Shown piece after piece: positions 6,469 to 14,190 of a stretch of 16,881 nt of DNA. The notes beneath the pieces are model-generated. The model worked only from the letters and a program-made list of their open reading frames with translations, made no database searches and was not told the DNA's origin. The stretch is from contig JAEWAX010000039.1 of NCBI GenBank assembly GCA_023391425.1, forward strand, positions 1 to 16,881, written 5' to 3'. The first letter of the stretch is position 1. Each line of letters opens with the position of its first letter. A program made the translations under genes and the position numbers. The DNA comes from Bacillota bacterium. Its GTDB lineage: Bacteria > Bacillota > Clostridia > Acetivibrionales > DSM-1351.

Positions 6469-6593
6469 ATTTTTTTTATATGCAAAAATTATTAAAAAAC
6501 AATAACAGTTTTTTTGATTTCTTAACGAAATGCACCATAGTGTCCAAATGTTATGGTAAAAATAATATGAGCTATTAATAAACGCAAAAGTTG
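6356..6593. repeat. Direct repeat copy A (~238 bp)
   Basis: This unit matches 7947-8188 in the same orientation over its whole length, interrupted by a few short indels in its AT-rich centre. The best conserved blocks are the segment around CGACAGGCATATCATAGTGC (6440-6460) and the terminal block with CACCATAGTGTCCAAAT, TTATGGTAAAAATAATAT and TAATAAACGCAAAA. The left half holds the IS3 OrfA remnant; the right half is non-coding and contains a small dyad ACCATA/TATGGT. It ends about 180 bp before the glycosyltransferase start. Confidence 0.8.
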
Positions 6594-6775
6594 TATGAGA
6601 GGTTATTTATACTGCTAAATTTTAAATTCTGATTTTTTGTGTTGTTAGTATTTTCCCAGATGGTAAAGGCAAGTATTTAAGGAACTGATTTTTATAAGAA
6701 ATTTGTTTATTCATGCTGCTGGATTCTAAGATATCTCAGAACCCAGATTATTACGAATTTGAAAGGATAGGAAAT

Positions 6776-7768
6776 ATGAAAAATGTATCCATAATAATGC
6801 CGACATTTAACAAAGCAAGAATGTTAGACTTAACATTGCTAGGATTTAAGTTTCAAGAGTATAAGGACTTTGAAATTGTAATAGTGGATGATGGAAGTAG
6901 CGATAATACGATTGAAGTTGTAAAAGAATATGAAAAGAAGCTAGATATTAAATATATATATCAGGAAAATACAGGCAGGGCTGGTGCGAGAAATACTGCA
7001 CTGAAAGCTGCGATAGGAAATTACATTATTTTCAACGATGACGACAGAATTCCATGCAGGCAATTTTTACAGAAACATATAGAACAATTAATGAAGAATG
7101 AATGCCTAATAACATTCGGTGAAAAACATGAATTACTTACTTGTTATAGCGATAAATTACAACTAAAAATCAAAGATTTGATGAATTTTTTCAAAAGTGA
7201 TCAGAACAGGTTAAAAGATATTATTTTTGCAAATGGAAAAGAGCTATTTGATAAGAATGATTTGATAAAAAATTTCGAGCAGGTTTTAAATAAGTGGGAC
7301 TTTTGTATTTGTTTTGATACCTATGTGGATATATATAAAGATATGGGAAATGATTTAAAGGAATTTGGGCTAGCCTTTATGGTAGCTACAACTGCGAATC
7401 TTGGATATAATCGAAAGAAATTTCCCGATGTAAAATTTGATGAGAATTATAGAGGATGGGGGATGGAAGACACTGATTTTGTATATCAGTTGGATATTAA
7501 AGGATGTGAATATTTGTTTTTGCCAGAAGCTAAAAATTATCATCAGATACATGAGAGATCTTCAGATCTATTAGTGCAACTATATACCAACATACGCTAT
7601 TTTTGCATTAAGTACTCAAATATTAGATCGTTTTTGTTTTCAGCCGTATGCAAACAAATTATTGGGATGGGTGAGGCTAATGAAAGCTTAAAAGAAATTG
7701 AAAAAAATCCAAATAGTTTACTTGCACAAAGTTACATAAATTTATGCGAATATATGAGTAAGCAATAA
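6776..7768 (+). CDS. Family 2 glycosyltransferase
   Basis: This is a 330-aa GT-A fold glycosyltransferase. The N-terminus has the GT2 nucleotide-sugar pattern: SIIMPTFN at 5-12, IVDDGSSDN at 36-44, the ENTGRAGARN segment at 64-73 and the metal-binding DDD at 88-90. GWGMEDTDF at 227-235 is the C-terminal galactosyltransferase-like motif carrying the catalytic acidic pair. No membrane segment is evident, so it acts in the cytoplasm on a soluble or membrane-surface acceptor. An upstream ATG at 6713 would add 21 unlikely residues; ATG at 6776 has GAAAGGA 8-9 nt upstream. The gene stands alone between two IS-derived direct repeats and ends in a strong terminator, suggesting it moved or was trapped by mobile DNA. 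Donor and acceptor are unknown; a link to the downstream peptide cluster is possible. Confidence 0.88.
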   Translation: MKNVSIIMPTFNKARMLDLTLLGFKFQEYKDFEIVIVDDGSSDNTIEVVKEYEKKLDIKYIYQENTGRAGARNTALKAAIGNYIIFNDDDRIPCRQFLQKHIEQLMKNECLITFGEKHELLTCYSDKLQLKIKDLMNFFKSDQNRLKDIIFANGKELFDKNDLIKNFEQVLNKWDFCICFDTYVDIYKDMGNDLKEFGLAFMVATTANLGYNRKKFPDVKFDENYRGWGMEDTDFVYQLDIKGCEYLFLPEAKNYHQIHERSSDLLVQLYTNIRYFCIKYSNIRSFLFSAVCKQIIGMGEANESLKEIEKNPNSLLAQSYINLCEYMSKQ

Positions 7769-7857
7769 TTATTTCAGTAATGGATTATCATTGGTACTTT
7801 ATAAACATCAAAGGAATAACTCTAAATAGACATATACTTTCTTTATAAGTGGATGTG

Positions 7858-7890
7858 AGCATGCCAAGAAAACAGTGGCATGCTTTTTTT
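7858..7890 (+). terminator. Rho-independent terminator after the glycosyltransferase
   Basis: AGCATGCCA and TGGCATGCT form a perfect 9-bp stem with a 9-nt loop, followed directly by seven T and, after GCG, seven more. It lies 90 nt after the glycosyltransferase stop codon. Confidence 0.92.
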
Positions 7891-7946
7891 GCGTTTTTTT
7901 ACCTTGCAGATATTAGTATGACAGTGAAAATATAAGTGAACAGTTT

Positions 7947-8059
7947 AATGTACTCCCTCCACATACTTCGTATCCACTAATCCAAAGGTAAAGAGAGGGT
8001 GGTTTATATTTAAAAGCCTTGGCTGTCTCGGCGACAGGCATATCATAGTGCAGCAGCCC
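7947..8059 (-). pseudogene. IS3-type transposase OrfA fragment, copy B (more decayed)
   Basis: The minus-strand frame from 8059 reads GLLHYDMPVAETAKAFKYKP then PSLYLWISGYEVCGGST. It aligns without gaps to copy A over 37 codons, but about a third of the residues differ, including loss of the conserved Arg before Trp of the helix-turn-helix. Beyond Thr the similarity stops. Confidence 0.6.
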
Positions 8060-8188
8060 CTTTTTACTACAGTAAAAAAGTAAAAAATTACTAAAATTAA
8101 ATTATTATGGATTAATTTAACAAAATACACCATAGTGTCCAAATATTATGGTAAAAATAATATAAGTTATTAATAAACGCAAAAATGT
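7947..8188. repeat. Direct repeat copy B (~242 bp)
   Basis: This is the second copy of the unit at 6356-6593, same orientation. Both the OrfA-derived half and the non-coding half with ACCATA/TATGGT are present. It ends about 60 bp before the XRE gene, so each copy sits directly upstream of a plus-strand gene. Confidence 0.8.
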
Positions 8189-8206
8189 TAACTTATATAA
8201 CATTTT
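8182..8206. promoter_or_regulatory. 9-bp inverted repeat upstream of the XRE gene
   Basis: AAAATGTTA and TAACATTTT are exact reverse complements with a 7-nt spacer, ending 42 nt before the XRE start codon. The size and position suit an operator for an XRE-type dimer, perhaps autoregulatory. It lies exactly at the right border of repeat copy B and is absent from copy A. Confidence 0.45.
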
Positions 8207-8248
8207 ATGCTTCATTAATATTACATATTTCTACGGAGGTTTGAAACG

Positions 8249-8450
8249 ATGATTATGTATAATTTAAAAAAAAATCCGGAAAGAAAGGGGATTAACACAA
8301 AGACAGTTATCTAGGCTATCTGGGGTAAGCAAAAGTATGATATGTGCAATTGAAAATGAACAAAGGAATCCTACAATCCCTATACTTTATCAGTTGGCAA
8401 ATTCATTAAAGGTAAATGTAAATGAATTGTATGAAAACGTTAAAATATGA
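8249..8450 (+). pseudogene. XRE-family regulator, frameshifted at a run of nine A
   Basis: From ATG at 8249 (GGAGG 9 nt upstream) the frame reads MIMYNLKK, then stops at TAG 8312-8314 region. Removing one A from the run of nine at 8266-8274 restores a continuous 66-aa protein: MIMYNLKKIRKERGLTQRQL, SRLSGVSKSMICAIENEQRN, PTIPILYQLANSLKVNVNEL and YENVKI, ending at TGA 8450. This is a complete Cro/C1-type helix-turn-helix domain (LTQRQLSRLSGVSKSMICAIE). The rest of the frame is intact, so the lesion is recent, a sequencing error in a homopolymer, or a slippage-controlled gene. It lies directly before panD and may have regulated the downstream genes. Confidence 0.75.
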
Positions 8451-8457
8451 AAAGTTT

Positions 8458-8474
8458 TTTCCTTTCAAAGGAAA
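8458..8474. promoter_or_regulatory. Short dyad between XRE gene and panD
   Basis: TTTCCTTT and AAAGGAAA are exact reverse complements around a single C, 42 nt before the panD start. It lacks a following T-run, so it is not a terminator; an operator is possible. Confidence 0.3.
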
Positions 8475-8515
8475 TAGGGGTTACTGAGTTTTGAATAAAT
8501 ATGGAGGTTAAAAGT

Positions 8516-8899
8516 ATGTTTATTACACTAATGAAATCAAAAATCCATAGAGCTGTGGTGACAGAAGCAAATCTCAACTATGTTGGCAGCATAACAATAG
8601 ACGAAGATTTATTGGATGCGGCAAATATAGTACAGAATGAGAAGGTTCAAATTGTTGACAACAATAATGGAAACAGGTTGGAAACATATGTTATTGCCGG
8701 AGAACGGGGAAGCGGAATCATTTGCCTTAACGGGGCAGCTGCAAGACTTGTATATCCTGGTGATGTAATAATAATAATTTCATATTGTATGCTTGAACTA
8801 AAAGAGGTTATTAAGTATAAACCTAATGTAGTAATTGTTGATGAAACTAATAAAATAGCTGAAATAAAAAAGATAGAAGAACATGGATGCACAGAATAA
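8516..8899 (+). CDS. panD: Aspartate 1-decarboxylase precursor
   Basis: This 127-aa protein is a standard pyruvoyl-dependent PanD, which converts L-aspartate to beta-alanine for pantothenate and CoA. The self-cleavage site is G24-S25 in NYVGSITIDE; Ser25 becomes the pyruvoyl group. Lys9, His11, Tyr22, Arg54, Tyr58 and the NGAAARL segment from 72 match the family. An upstream ATG at 8501 overlaps the GGAGG site, so the start is ATG 8516, 8 nt after GGAGG. The usual partners panB and panC are not beside it. A stand-alone panD next to an NRPS cluster could supply beta-alanine or raise CoA for phosphopantetheinylation, but this is inference; it may simply be a housekeeping gene. Confidence 0.96.
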   Translation: MFITLMKSKIHRAVVTEANLNYVGSITIDEDLLDAANIVQNEKVQIVDNNNGNRLETYVIAGERGSGIICLNGAAARLVYPGDVIIIISYCMLELKEVIKYKPNVVIVDETNKIAEIKKIEEHGCTE

Positions 8900-8998
8900 G
8901 GGATTCTAAATGCTAAAAAATGCATTTTAAGATTAAAAACTTGAATTAATTTTTAATGTGTCATAAATCATTTATTTTGCTCTGGAGGTGTGATAAAA

Positions 8999-9928
8999 GT
9001 GAAAATATCCGCTATTGAAATTGGAACCAATTCAACCAAATTTGCAATTGCTCAATTACGTAAAGATAACAAGTTTTCAATAGTAAAAAAATCTAGTACG
9101 ATAAATCGACTAAGTAAAGATATGTATAAGGACAACTACATAAGTAAGGATGCAATAGAAAGTGGCATAAAAATTATCGGAGAATATATTGAAGAAAGTA
9201 AAAAAGACAAAATAAACCTCGTTTCAATTTTTTCAACCAGTGTACTCAGGGATGCTGAGAATCGAGAAGAGTTTTCTCAAAAAATCAAAAAACTATATGG
9301 TATGGACATTGAAATACTAAGTGGAGAAAAAGAAGCACAGTATTCATTTATAGCATGTAGAAATCTCATGGTGAATGCTGAAAGTCCTTGCATGGTTATT
9401 GATATAGGAGGAGGTAGTACAGAAGTAATTATAGGTAACAAAAATAAGATCGTGCAAAAATTAAGCTTAGATATTGGTGCTGTTAGAATGAGTGAACTAT
9501 ATATTAAAACTGATCCTATCCCACAAAGGGATATCGAAACGATAATAACCAAAACCAAAAATGAATTTATTAATTTAGGTGTAAAATGTGCTGATAAAGT
9601 ACAGCTTATAGGAACAGGTGGTTCAATTAAGTCCATAGGTACATTATTTTCTGATGTTGGATACAAAGAAGAAAAAGCAATTCATGGTGTTAGAGTTAGT
9701 AAAACTATGGTTGAGACTATTTATAAAATGTTGTCGGTACTTCCAATAGACGAAAGAAGAAAACTAAAAGGACTTAGTCCGAAAAGAGCAGATACCATAA
9801 TTCCTGGAGTTTTGATTCTTTTATCAGCAATGGAAGCTTCAGGAGCAGAGGAAATAACAATTAGTTCAATGGGAGTTATTGAAGGTTTTTTAGCATATTA
9901 CTTATTTAATAAATACATAAAAAAGTAA
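8999..9928 (+). CDS. Ppx/GppA family phosphatase (short form)
   Basis: This 309-aa protein belongs to the ASKHA-fold exopolyphosphatase/pppGpp phosphohydrolase family. Visible motifs are the phosphate-1 loop IEIGTNSTKF (5-14), STSVLRDAENREEF, the catalytic-Glu segment EILSGEKEAQYSF, the phosphate-2 loop VIDIGGGSTEVII and GTGGSIKSIG. It is the short, two-subdomain form without the HD-like C-terminal region of the roughly 500-aa enterobacterial enzymes. The first loop has Glu where most members have Asp (IDxGTNS). A GTG at 8990 lies 1 nt from GGAGG and cannot be used; GTG at 8999, 10 nt away, is preferred. It hydrolyses polyphosphate or pppGpp; which one cannot be told. The ABC exporter gene follows after 29 nt, so it may lead the downstream operon. 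Confidence 0.88.
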   Translation: MKISAIEIGTNSTKFAIAQLRKDNKFSIVKKSSTINRLSKDMYKDNYISKDAIESGIKIIGEYIEESKKDKINLVSIFSTSVLRDAENREEFSQKIKKLYGMDIEILSGEKEAQYSFIACRNLMVNAESPCMVIDIGGGSTEVIIGNKNKIVQKLSLDIGAVRMSELYIKTDPIPQRDIETIITKTKNEFINLGVKCADKVQLIGTGGSIKSIGTLFSDVGYKEEKAIHGVRVSKTMVETIYKMLSVLPIDERRKLKGLSPKRADTIIPGVLILLSAMEASGAEEITISSMGVIEGFLAYYLFNKYIKK

Positions 9929-9957
9929 GAAGTTGAGAAGGGAAAGGTTGGAATAAG

Positions 9958-10989
9958 ATGGCACTAATTGAAGTAAACAATTTAGTTAAAGAGTATAAGT
10001 TAAATGTTAAGAAAAAAGGAGCATTTGGTGCTTTTCAAAGTATAATTGTTCCAGAATACAAGATAAAAAGAGCCGTAAATAATATAAATTTCAATATAGA
10101 AAAGGGCGAAATGGTAGGTTTTATTGGTCCAAATGGTGCTGGAAAATCTACTACAGTTAAAATGCTTACAGGAATACTTGTACCATCATCTGGCTCTATA
10201 CTCATAAATAACTTAGTCCCACATAAAAATAGAAAAAAGAATGCTTTTAATATTGGTGCAGTTTTCGGGCAAAGGACACAGCTATGGTGGGATCTGCCTG
10301 TATCCGATACCTTTGAACTTTTAAAATATATATACAAAATTCCAAAAGAAACCTATAAACAGAATATGGACATGTTTAATGAATTATTAGGGCTTAATGA
10401 ATTTTTTTCACAGCCTGTAAGGCAACTTAGTCTTGGACAGAGGATGCGAGCTGATGTTGCCTGTGCTCTTCTACATAATCCAGAAATAATTTTTCTTGAT
10501 GAGCCTACTATAGGCCTTGATGTTATTGCGAAAGAAAAGATTAGAGAATTTCTGCGCTTAATTAACCGTGAAAAGAAAACAACAATGCTCTTTACAACAC
10601 ATGACATGCTGGATATTGAGAAAACCTGCAAGCGTATGGTTATTATTGACCAAGGAGGAATTATCTATGATGGAACTGTTGAACAGATAAAGGAGAGATA
10701 TGGTAAAAGCAGAACCCTTATAGCAGAATTTAGTCAGGATTATAAAGAAATCAATATCCCTTCAAATGTTAAGCTGATAAATGAAAATCATAACAAAAAA
10801 TGGTTTGAGTTTGAAAAGGATGAAGTTCAAGTATACCAGCTTGTTTCGGAGCTTACAGCGAATTACGGAATAACTGATTTCACTATTCATGAACCTGAGA
10901 TTGAAGCGATTATCAGAGAGATATATGAAGGAGGTATTGATTTTGATAAGAGCATATCTGGAAATAGCAAAAAAGTCATTTCAAAATAA
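9958..10989 (+). CDS. ABC-2 type exporter, ATP-binding subunit
   Basis: A 343-aa ABC ATPase with Walker A GPNGAGKST (57-65), Q-loop segment FGQRTQLWWDLP (103-114), signature LSLGQ (157-161), Walker B IIFLDE (177-182) and H-loop His215. The FGQRxQLWWDLP pattern and a C-terminal extension of about 100 residues are typical of ATPases paired with PF06182-type (DUF990) permeases, a group including drug and viologen exporters. It is followed by two such permease genes, the first overlapping its 3' end, so the three form one exporter at the cytoplasmic membrane. Start ATG 9958 has GGGAAAGG upstream. The cargo is probably the downstream NRPS product, or self-protection against it; that is inferred from context. 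Confidence 0.93.
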   Translation: MALIEVNNLVKEYKLNVKKKGAFGAFQSIIVPEYKIKRAVNNINFNIEKGEMVGFIGPNGAGKSTTVKMLTGILVPSSGSILINNLVPHKNRKKNAFNIGAVFGQRTQLWWDLPVSDTFELLKYIYKIPKETYKQNMDMFNELLGLNEFFSQPVRQLSLGQRMRADVACALLHNPEIIFLDEPTIGLDVIAKEKIREFLRLINREKKTTMLFTTHDMLDIEKTCKRMVIIDQGGIIYDGTVEQIKERYGKSRTLIAEFSQDYKEINIPSNVKLINENHNKKWFEFEKDEVQVYQLVSELTANYGITDFTIHEPEIEAIIREIYEGGIDFDKSISGNSKKVISK

Positions 10990-11734
10990 CATTGTGTATC
11001 GTGTTGACTATTTTGCAAGTTTAATAAATACAATTGCAATGATATTTATAAATGTAGCAATATGGAAAGCAATCTATGAAGAAGAGGAGGTTTTGGGTGG
11101 AGTTCAGTTACAAATTGTAATAACCTATATAGTACTTGGATTTCTTATGCAGTCTATATTTGCTATGGAAGATTACTTTATTGAAAGTAAAGTTACAAGT
11201 GGTTTAATATCTTCAGATCTTTTAAAACCGTTAAGTTTTCGTACGTATATATTTTCCTACAATGTTGGATTAACAGTTTTCAGAATAATTATGCAATTTT
11301 TTCCCTCCTTACTTATATCAGTTATATTTCTTAAACTATTACCTCCATTTTCCTGTAGAATGTTTATCTTCTTTGTAATTAGCACTGCTTTAGGTTATCT
11401 AGTTTTATATTGCTTGAATTTTATAGTATGGGTTAGTTCATTTTGGTTTTATTATACCTTTAGCTTGGTAACCATCAAGGATGCATTGGTTGTTATCATG
11501 TCTGGAGCACTTGTGCCACTTTGGTTTATGCCACAATGGCTGTACGATTTTATTAGATTAACTCCTTTTGATTCTATTTATTTTATACCTATTTCAATAT
11601 ACCTGGGACAAGTTCCTATAAATGAGATTGCTTTTGCAATTATAAAACAGGTTTTATGGATATCTGTACTTGCAATTACAGGACATGTACTTTGGAAATT
11701 TGCTACAAAAAAACTGGTTTTACAGGGGGGATAA
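10943..11734 (+). CDS. ABC-2 family permease, first subunit
   Basis: A hydrophobic protein of about 263 aa with roughly six membrane segments, starting MIRAYLEIAKKSFQNN and containing the conserved YRVDYFASLINT segment before the first membrane helix. It fits the PF06182 (ABC-2 type, DUF990) permeases. The start is ambiguous: an ATG at 10925 and another at 10889 are in frame, but AAGGAGGT at 10928-10935 points to the TTG at 10943, 7 nt away. Any of these lies inside the ATPase gene, giving translational coupling through an overlap of at least 47 nt. It pairs with the next gene as a heterodimeric membrane channel. Confidence 0.88.
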   Translation: MIRAYLEIAKKSFQNNIVYRVDYFASLINTIAMIFINVAIWKAIYEEEEVLGGVQLQIVITYIVLGFLMQSIFAMEDYFIESKVTSGLISSDLLKPLSFRTYIFSYNVGLTVFRIIMQFFPSLLISVIFLKLLPPFSCRMFIFFVISTALGYLVLYCLNFIVWVSSFWFYYTFSLVTIKDALVVIMSGALVPLWFMPQWLYDFIRLTPFDSIYFIPISIYLGQVPINEIAFAIIKQVLWISVLAITGHVLWKFATKKLVLQGG

Positions 11735-11738
11735 CAAT

Positions 11739-12572
11739 ATGGAACATAGATTTTCAAAGCTAGAGCTTATTAAACTTTTATTTAAGTATTCAAAGCTAAA
11801 TCTTAAAACCATGCTTGAATACAAATTCGATCGAGTATTTACAGCACTAGCTGTATTTACAAGAGAGAGCGTAAATATTATTGTCATGTTCCTAATCCTA
11901 AACCGATTTATTACCATTAAGAGTTGGGGAATAAACGAAATGTTCTTTTTATATAGCTTCTTGTTTCTATCATATAGTCTCTTTGTATTTCTTTTTACAG
12001 GAATTCGAGATTTCGATAACATGGTTTATACAGGAGAACTAGACAGATACATGCTTAGACCATTAGGACTATTATATCAAGTAATTTCATCAAAAGTAGA
12101 TTACTGTGCAACTATTGGACAAGGTGCCGTTGGTATTATCTTATTTTTATGTACTTATAATTCAGTTGGAATAACTTGGAACTTTATAAATATTGCGTAT
12201 TATATTGCTGCATTAATTGGAGGTGCAATTATTCAAACCTCACTATTTATGATTTCGTCCTGCTTAAGCTTCTGGGCCGTTCGAACCATAAATCTTAGAA
12301 ATCTAATATTCTTTAATTCAAGAAGATTTGCCAGCTATCCCATTAGCTTTTACCCTGTATTTGTTCAAAAACTGCTTATCTTTGTTATTCCTTTTGCTTT
12401 TGTAAGTTATTTTCCAGCCCAATTTTTCTTAAGAATGCCAGACTTAAAAATGTTCTGGAATGGCTATCTATTTCTCACACCCTTAGTTGGGGGCCTCATG
12501 TTTGCAATTGTATACAACTTCTGGCGTTTAGGGCTTAAAAACTATTCAAGTACTGGGAATTCATACTATTAA
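11739..12572 (+). CDS. ABC-2 family permease, second subunit
   Basis: A 277-aa polytopic protein with about six predicted membrane segments and the N-terminal pattern LNLKTMLEYKFDRVFTAL, followed by DNMVYTGELDRYMLRPLGLL. That loop (GELDxxLLRPL) is conserved in PF06182 permeases and aligns with GLISSDLLKPLSF in the first subunit. The start ATG 11739 has GGGGGG 8 nt upstream and lies only 4 nt after the preceding stop; a longer frame from 11670 is unlikely. It completes the exporter. Confidence 0.9.
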   Translation: MEHRFSKLELIKLLFKYSKLNLKTMLEYKFDRVFTALAVFTRESVNIIVMFLILNRFITIKSWGINEMFFLYSFLFLSYSLFVFLFTGIRDFDNMVYTGELDRYMLRPLGLLYQVISSKVDYCATIGQGAVGIILFLCTYNSVGITWNFINIAYYIAALIGGAIIQTSLFMISSCLSFWAVRTINLRNLIFFNSRRFASYPISFYPVFVQKLLIFVIPFAFVSYFPAQFFLRMPDLKMFWNGYLFLTPLVGGLMFAIVYNFWRLGLKNYSSTGNSYY

Positions 12573-12594
12573 AATATAAGTGAGGACTAAAAAT

Positions 12595-14166
12595 ATGAAA
12601 AAATATACGAACCTAATTATTTTAGGTGTACTGTTTCTGCTGGGACTTATCTTTCTTGGCGTTAAATACATAAAAATTGATGATGTCTTATTGGCAATTG
12701 GCTATTATGACAAAAAGATTGATATCGTTAATACTGCAGATATTCATGGACATATTGTATTTGATAATGCAACAGGAGGTTACTACTCGCTAGATGAAGT
12801 TGATTATATTATGGGTATGCCTGTTATGAAATCAGTAGTAGATAGCTTACGAAAGGAAAAGTCATCTTCTCTACTCCTAGATGGTGGTGATATGTTTCAT
12901 GGTACTAATGAAGCTAATATAGAAAAAGGTCAAGGTGTTGTAGAGATTGCTAATCAGATGGGCTATACAGCTATGACAATTGGAAATCATGATTTTAACT
13001 TCGGGCTAGATCGTTTGATGGAAATTAGTAGTTGCTTAAATTTCCCTATGCTTACTGCGAATATTTACAAGGAAGGGAAACCACTATTTAAAGAATATGA
13101 GATAGTGGAGGTTGGTGGAAAAAAGATAGGGATATTTGGGCTCACTGTTGAAGATGCCTTAAGCTTTACGAATTCAAGAGATACCAAAGGTGTAACAATT
13201 GAAAGTCCAATTAAGTGTGCAGAAAAAACAGTCTCTGTGTTAAAAAAACAAACTGATGCAATCATATTAATATCTCATTTGGGAGATGAAAATGATAAAA
13301 AATTAATTGATAAAGTGGCTGGAATAGACTTAATACTGTGTGGACATAATCATTTCGCGTATAAAAAAGCAGATAAATACAAAGACACATATCTTGTAGA
13401 AGCTGGTGGATACAGTACTCATGTTGGACTAGCCAAGATGTATTTCAAGAATGGTAGTGTAAAAAAGGTAGTTTGGAGTCTTCACCGTACTAAGGATTCC
13501 TCTAAAGCTGACAAAAAGGCAAAGGAGATTGCAGACAAATATGAAGCAATAGCTATGAAGGATGCACAAATAAAAGTTGGTCAGACTATGGTAAAGCTAG
13601 ATGGAATAAGATTTCATCTCAGGTCACAAGAAACAAACTTTGGGAACTTACTTGCAGATGCAATGAAAGATATTGGTAACGCAGATATTGCACTAATGAA
13701 TGGTGGAGGAATTCGTGAAAGTATACCTCAAGGTGAAATTAATTTATATAAAATAGGTAAATCGCTGCCCTTTGTCAATTCCTTAGTTACGGTAGAAATG
13801 TCAGGTGAAAAAATACATAGTTGCTTAGAAAGGGGGATAAGGCAATATCCGAACTCGGGATCAAATGGTGGATTTTTGCAGGTGTCTGGCATGTCCTTTA
13901 CCTTTGACGCATCAAAACCAGTTGGGCAAAGAGTGACTAGTGTCCTAGTGAATGGAAAGCCACTAGATAATAAAAAGTATTACAAGGTCGCTACCAATGA
14001 TTATCTATATAATGGTGGTGATAATTATGAGGAAATAAAGGACAGTAAGCTAATATCAAAAGGAACTCTTTTGAAAGATATACTTGCAGAATACATTAGG
14101 AAAAAGGGAACGATTAATCCGAAGGTTGAAGGAAGAATAAAGGTTGAAAATGAGAGATATAAGTAA
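12595..14166 (+). CDS. Membrane-anchored 5'-nucleotidase-like metallophosphatase
   Basis: The 523-aa protein has one hydrophobic segment at about 6-23 (signal or N-terminal anchor) and then the two-domain 5'-nucleotidase architecture facing outside. The metallophosphoesterase motifs are ADIHGH (48-53), GGD (97-99), GNHDF (130-134), ISHLGDEND and CGHNHF. The C-terminal domain shows ETNFGNLLADAM, LMNGGGIRESIPQGEI and a substrate-binding NDYLYNGGDNY segment. Family members hydrolyse nucleoside 5'-phosphates or related sugar nucleotides. There is no LPxTG anchor. GTG at 12580 is also in frame, but GTGAGG with ATG at 12595 fits better. It sits between exporter and kinase genes, where a phosphatase outside the membrane could remove a phosphate from an exported product; this role is inferred. 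Confidence 0.93.
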   Translation: MKKYTNLIILGVLFLLGLIFLGVKYIKIDDVLLAIGYYDKKIDIVNTADIHGHIVFDNATGGYYSLDEVDYIMGMPVMKSVVDSLRKEKSSSLLLDGGDMFHGTNEANIEKGQGVVEIANQMGYTAMTIGNHDFNFGLDRLMEISSCLNFPMLTANIYKEGKPLFKEYEIVEVGGKKIGIFGLTVEDALSFTNSRDTKGVTIESPIKCAEKTVSVLKKQTDAIILISHLGDENDKKLIDKVAGIDLILCGHNHFAYKKADKYKDTYLVEAGGYSTHVGLAKMYFKNGSVKKVVWSLHRTKDSSKADKKAKEIADKYEAIAMKDAQIKVGQTMVKLDGIRFHLRSQETNFGNLLADAMKDIGNADIALMNGGGIRESIPQGEINLYKIGKSLPFVNSLVTVEMSGEKIHSCLERGIRQYPNSGSNGGFLQVSGMSFTFDASKPVGQRVTSVLVNGKPLDNKKYYKVATNDYLYNGGDNYEEIKDSKLISKGTLLKDILAEYIRKKGTINPKVEGRIKVENERYK

Positions 14167-14190
14167 TTTCGAGCTTTAAGGGGAGTAAGT

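Noticed and set aside
6356..6593. Repeat unit as a riboswitch or structured RNA
   Set aside because: The left half translates into a clear IS3 OrfA helix-turn-helix on the minus strand, which explains its sequence better.
7945..8142. 65-codon minus-strand ORF in repeat copy B
   Set aside because: It is in a different frame from the recognisable OrfA helix-turn-helix and is not matched in copy A.
8501..8515. Upstream ATG extending panD by five residues
   Set aside because: It overlaps GGAGG, and PanD proteins begin at the equivalent of the ATG at 8516.
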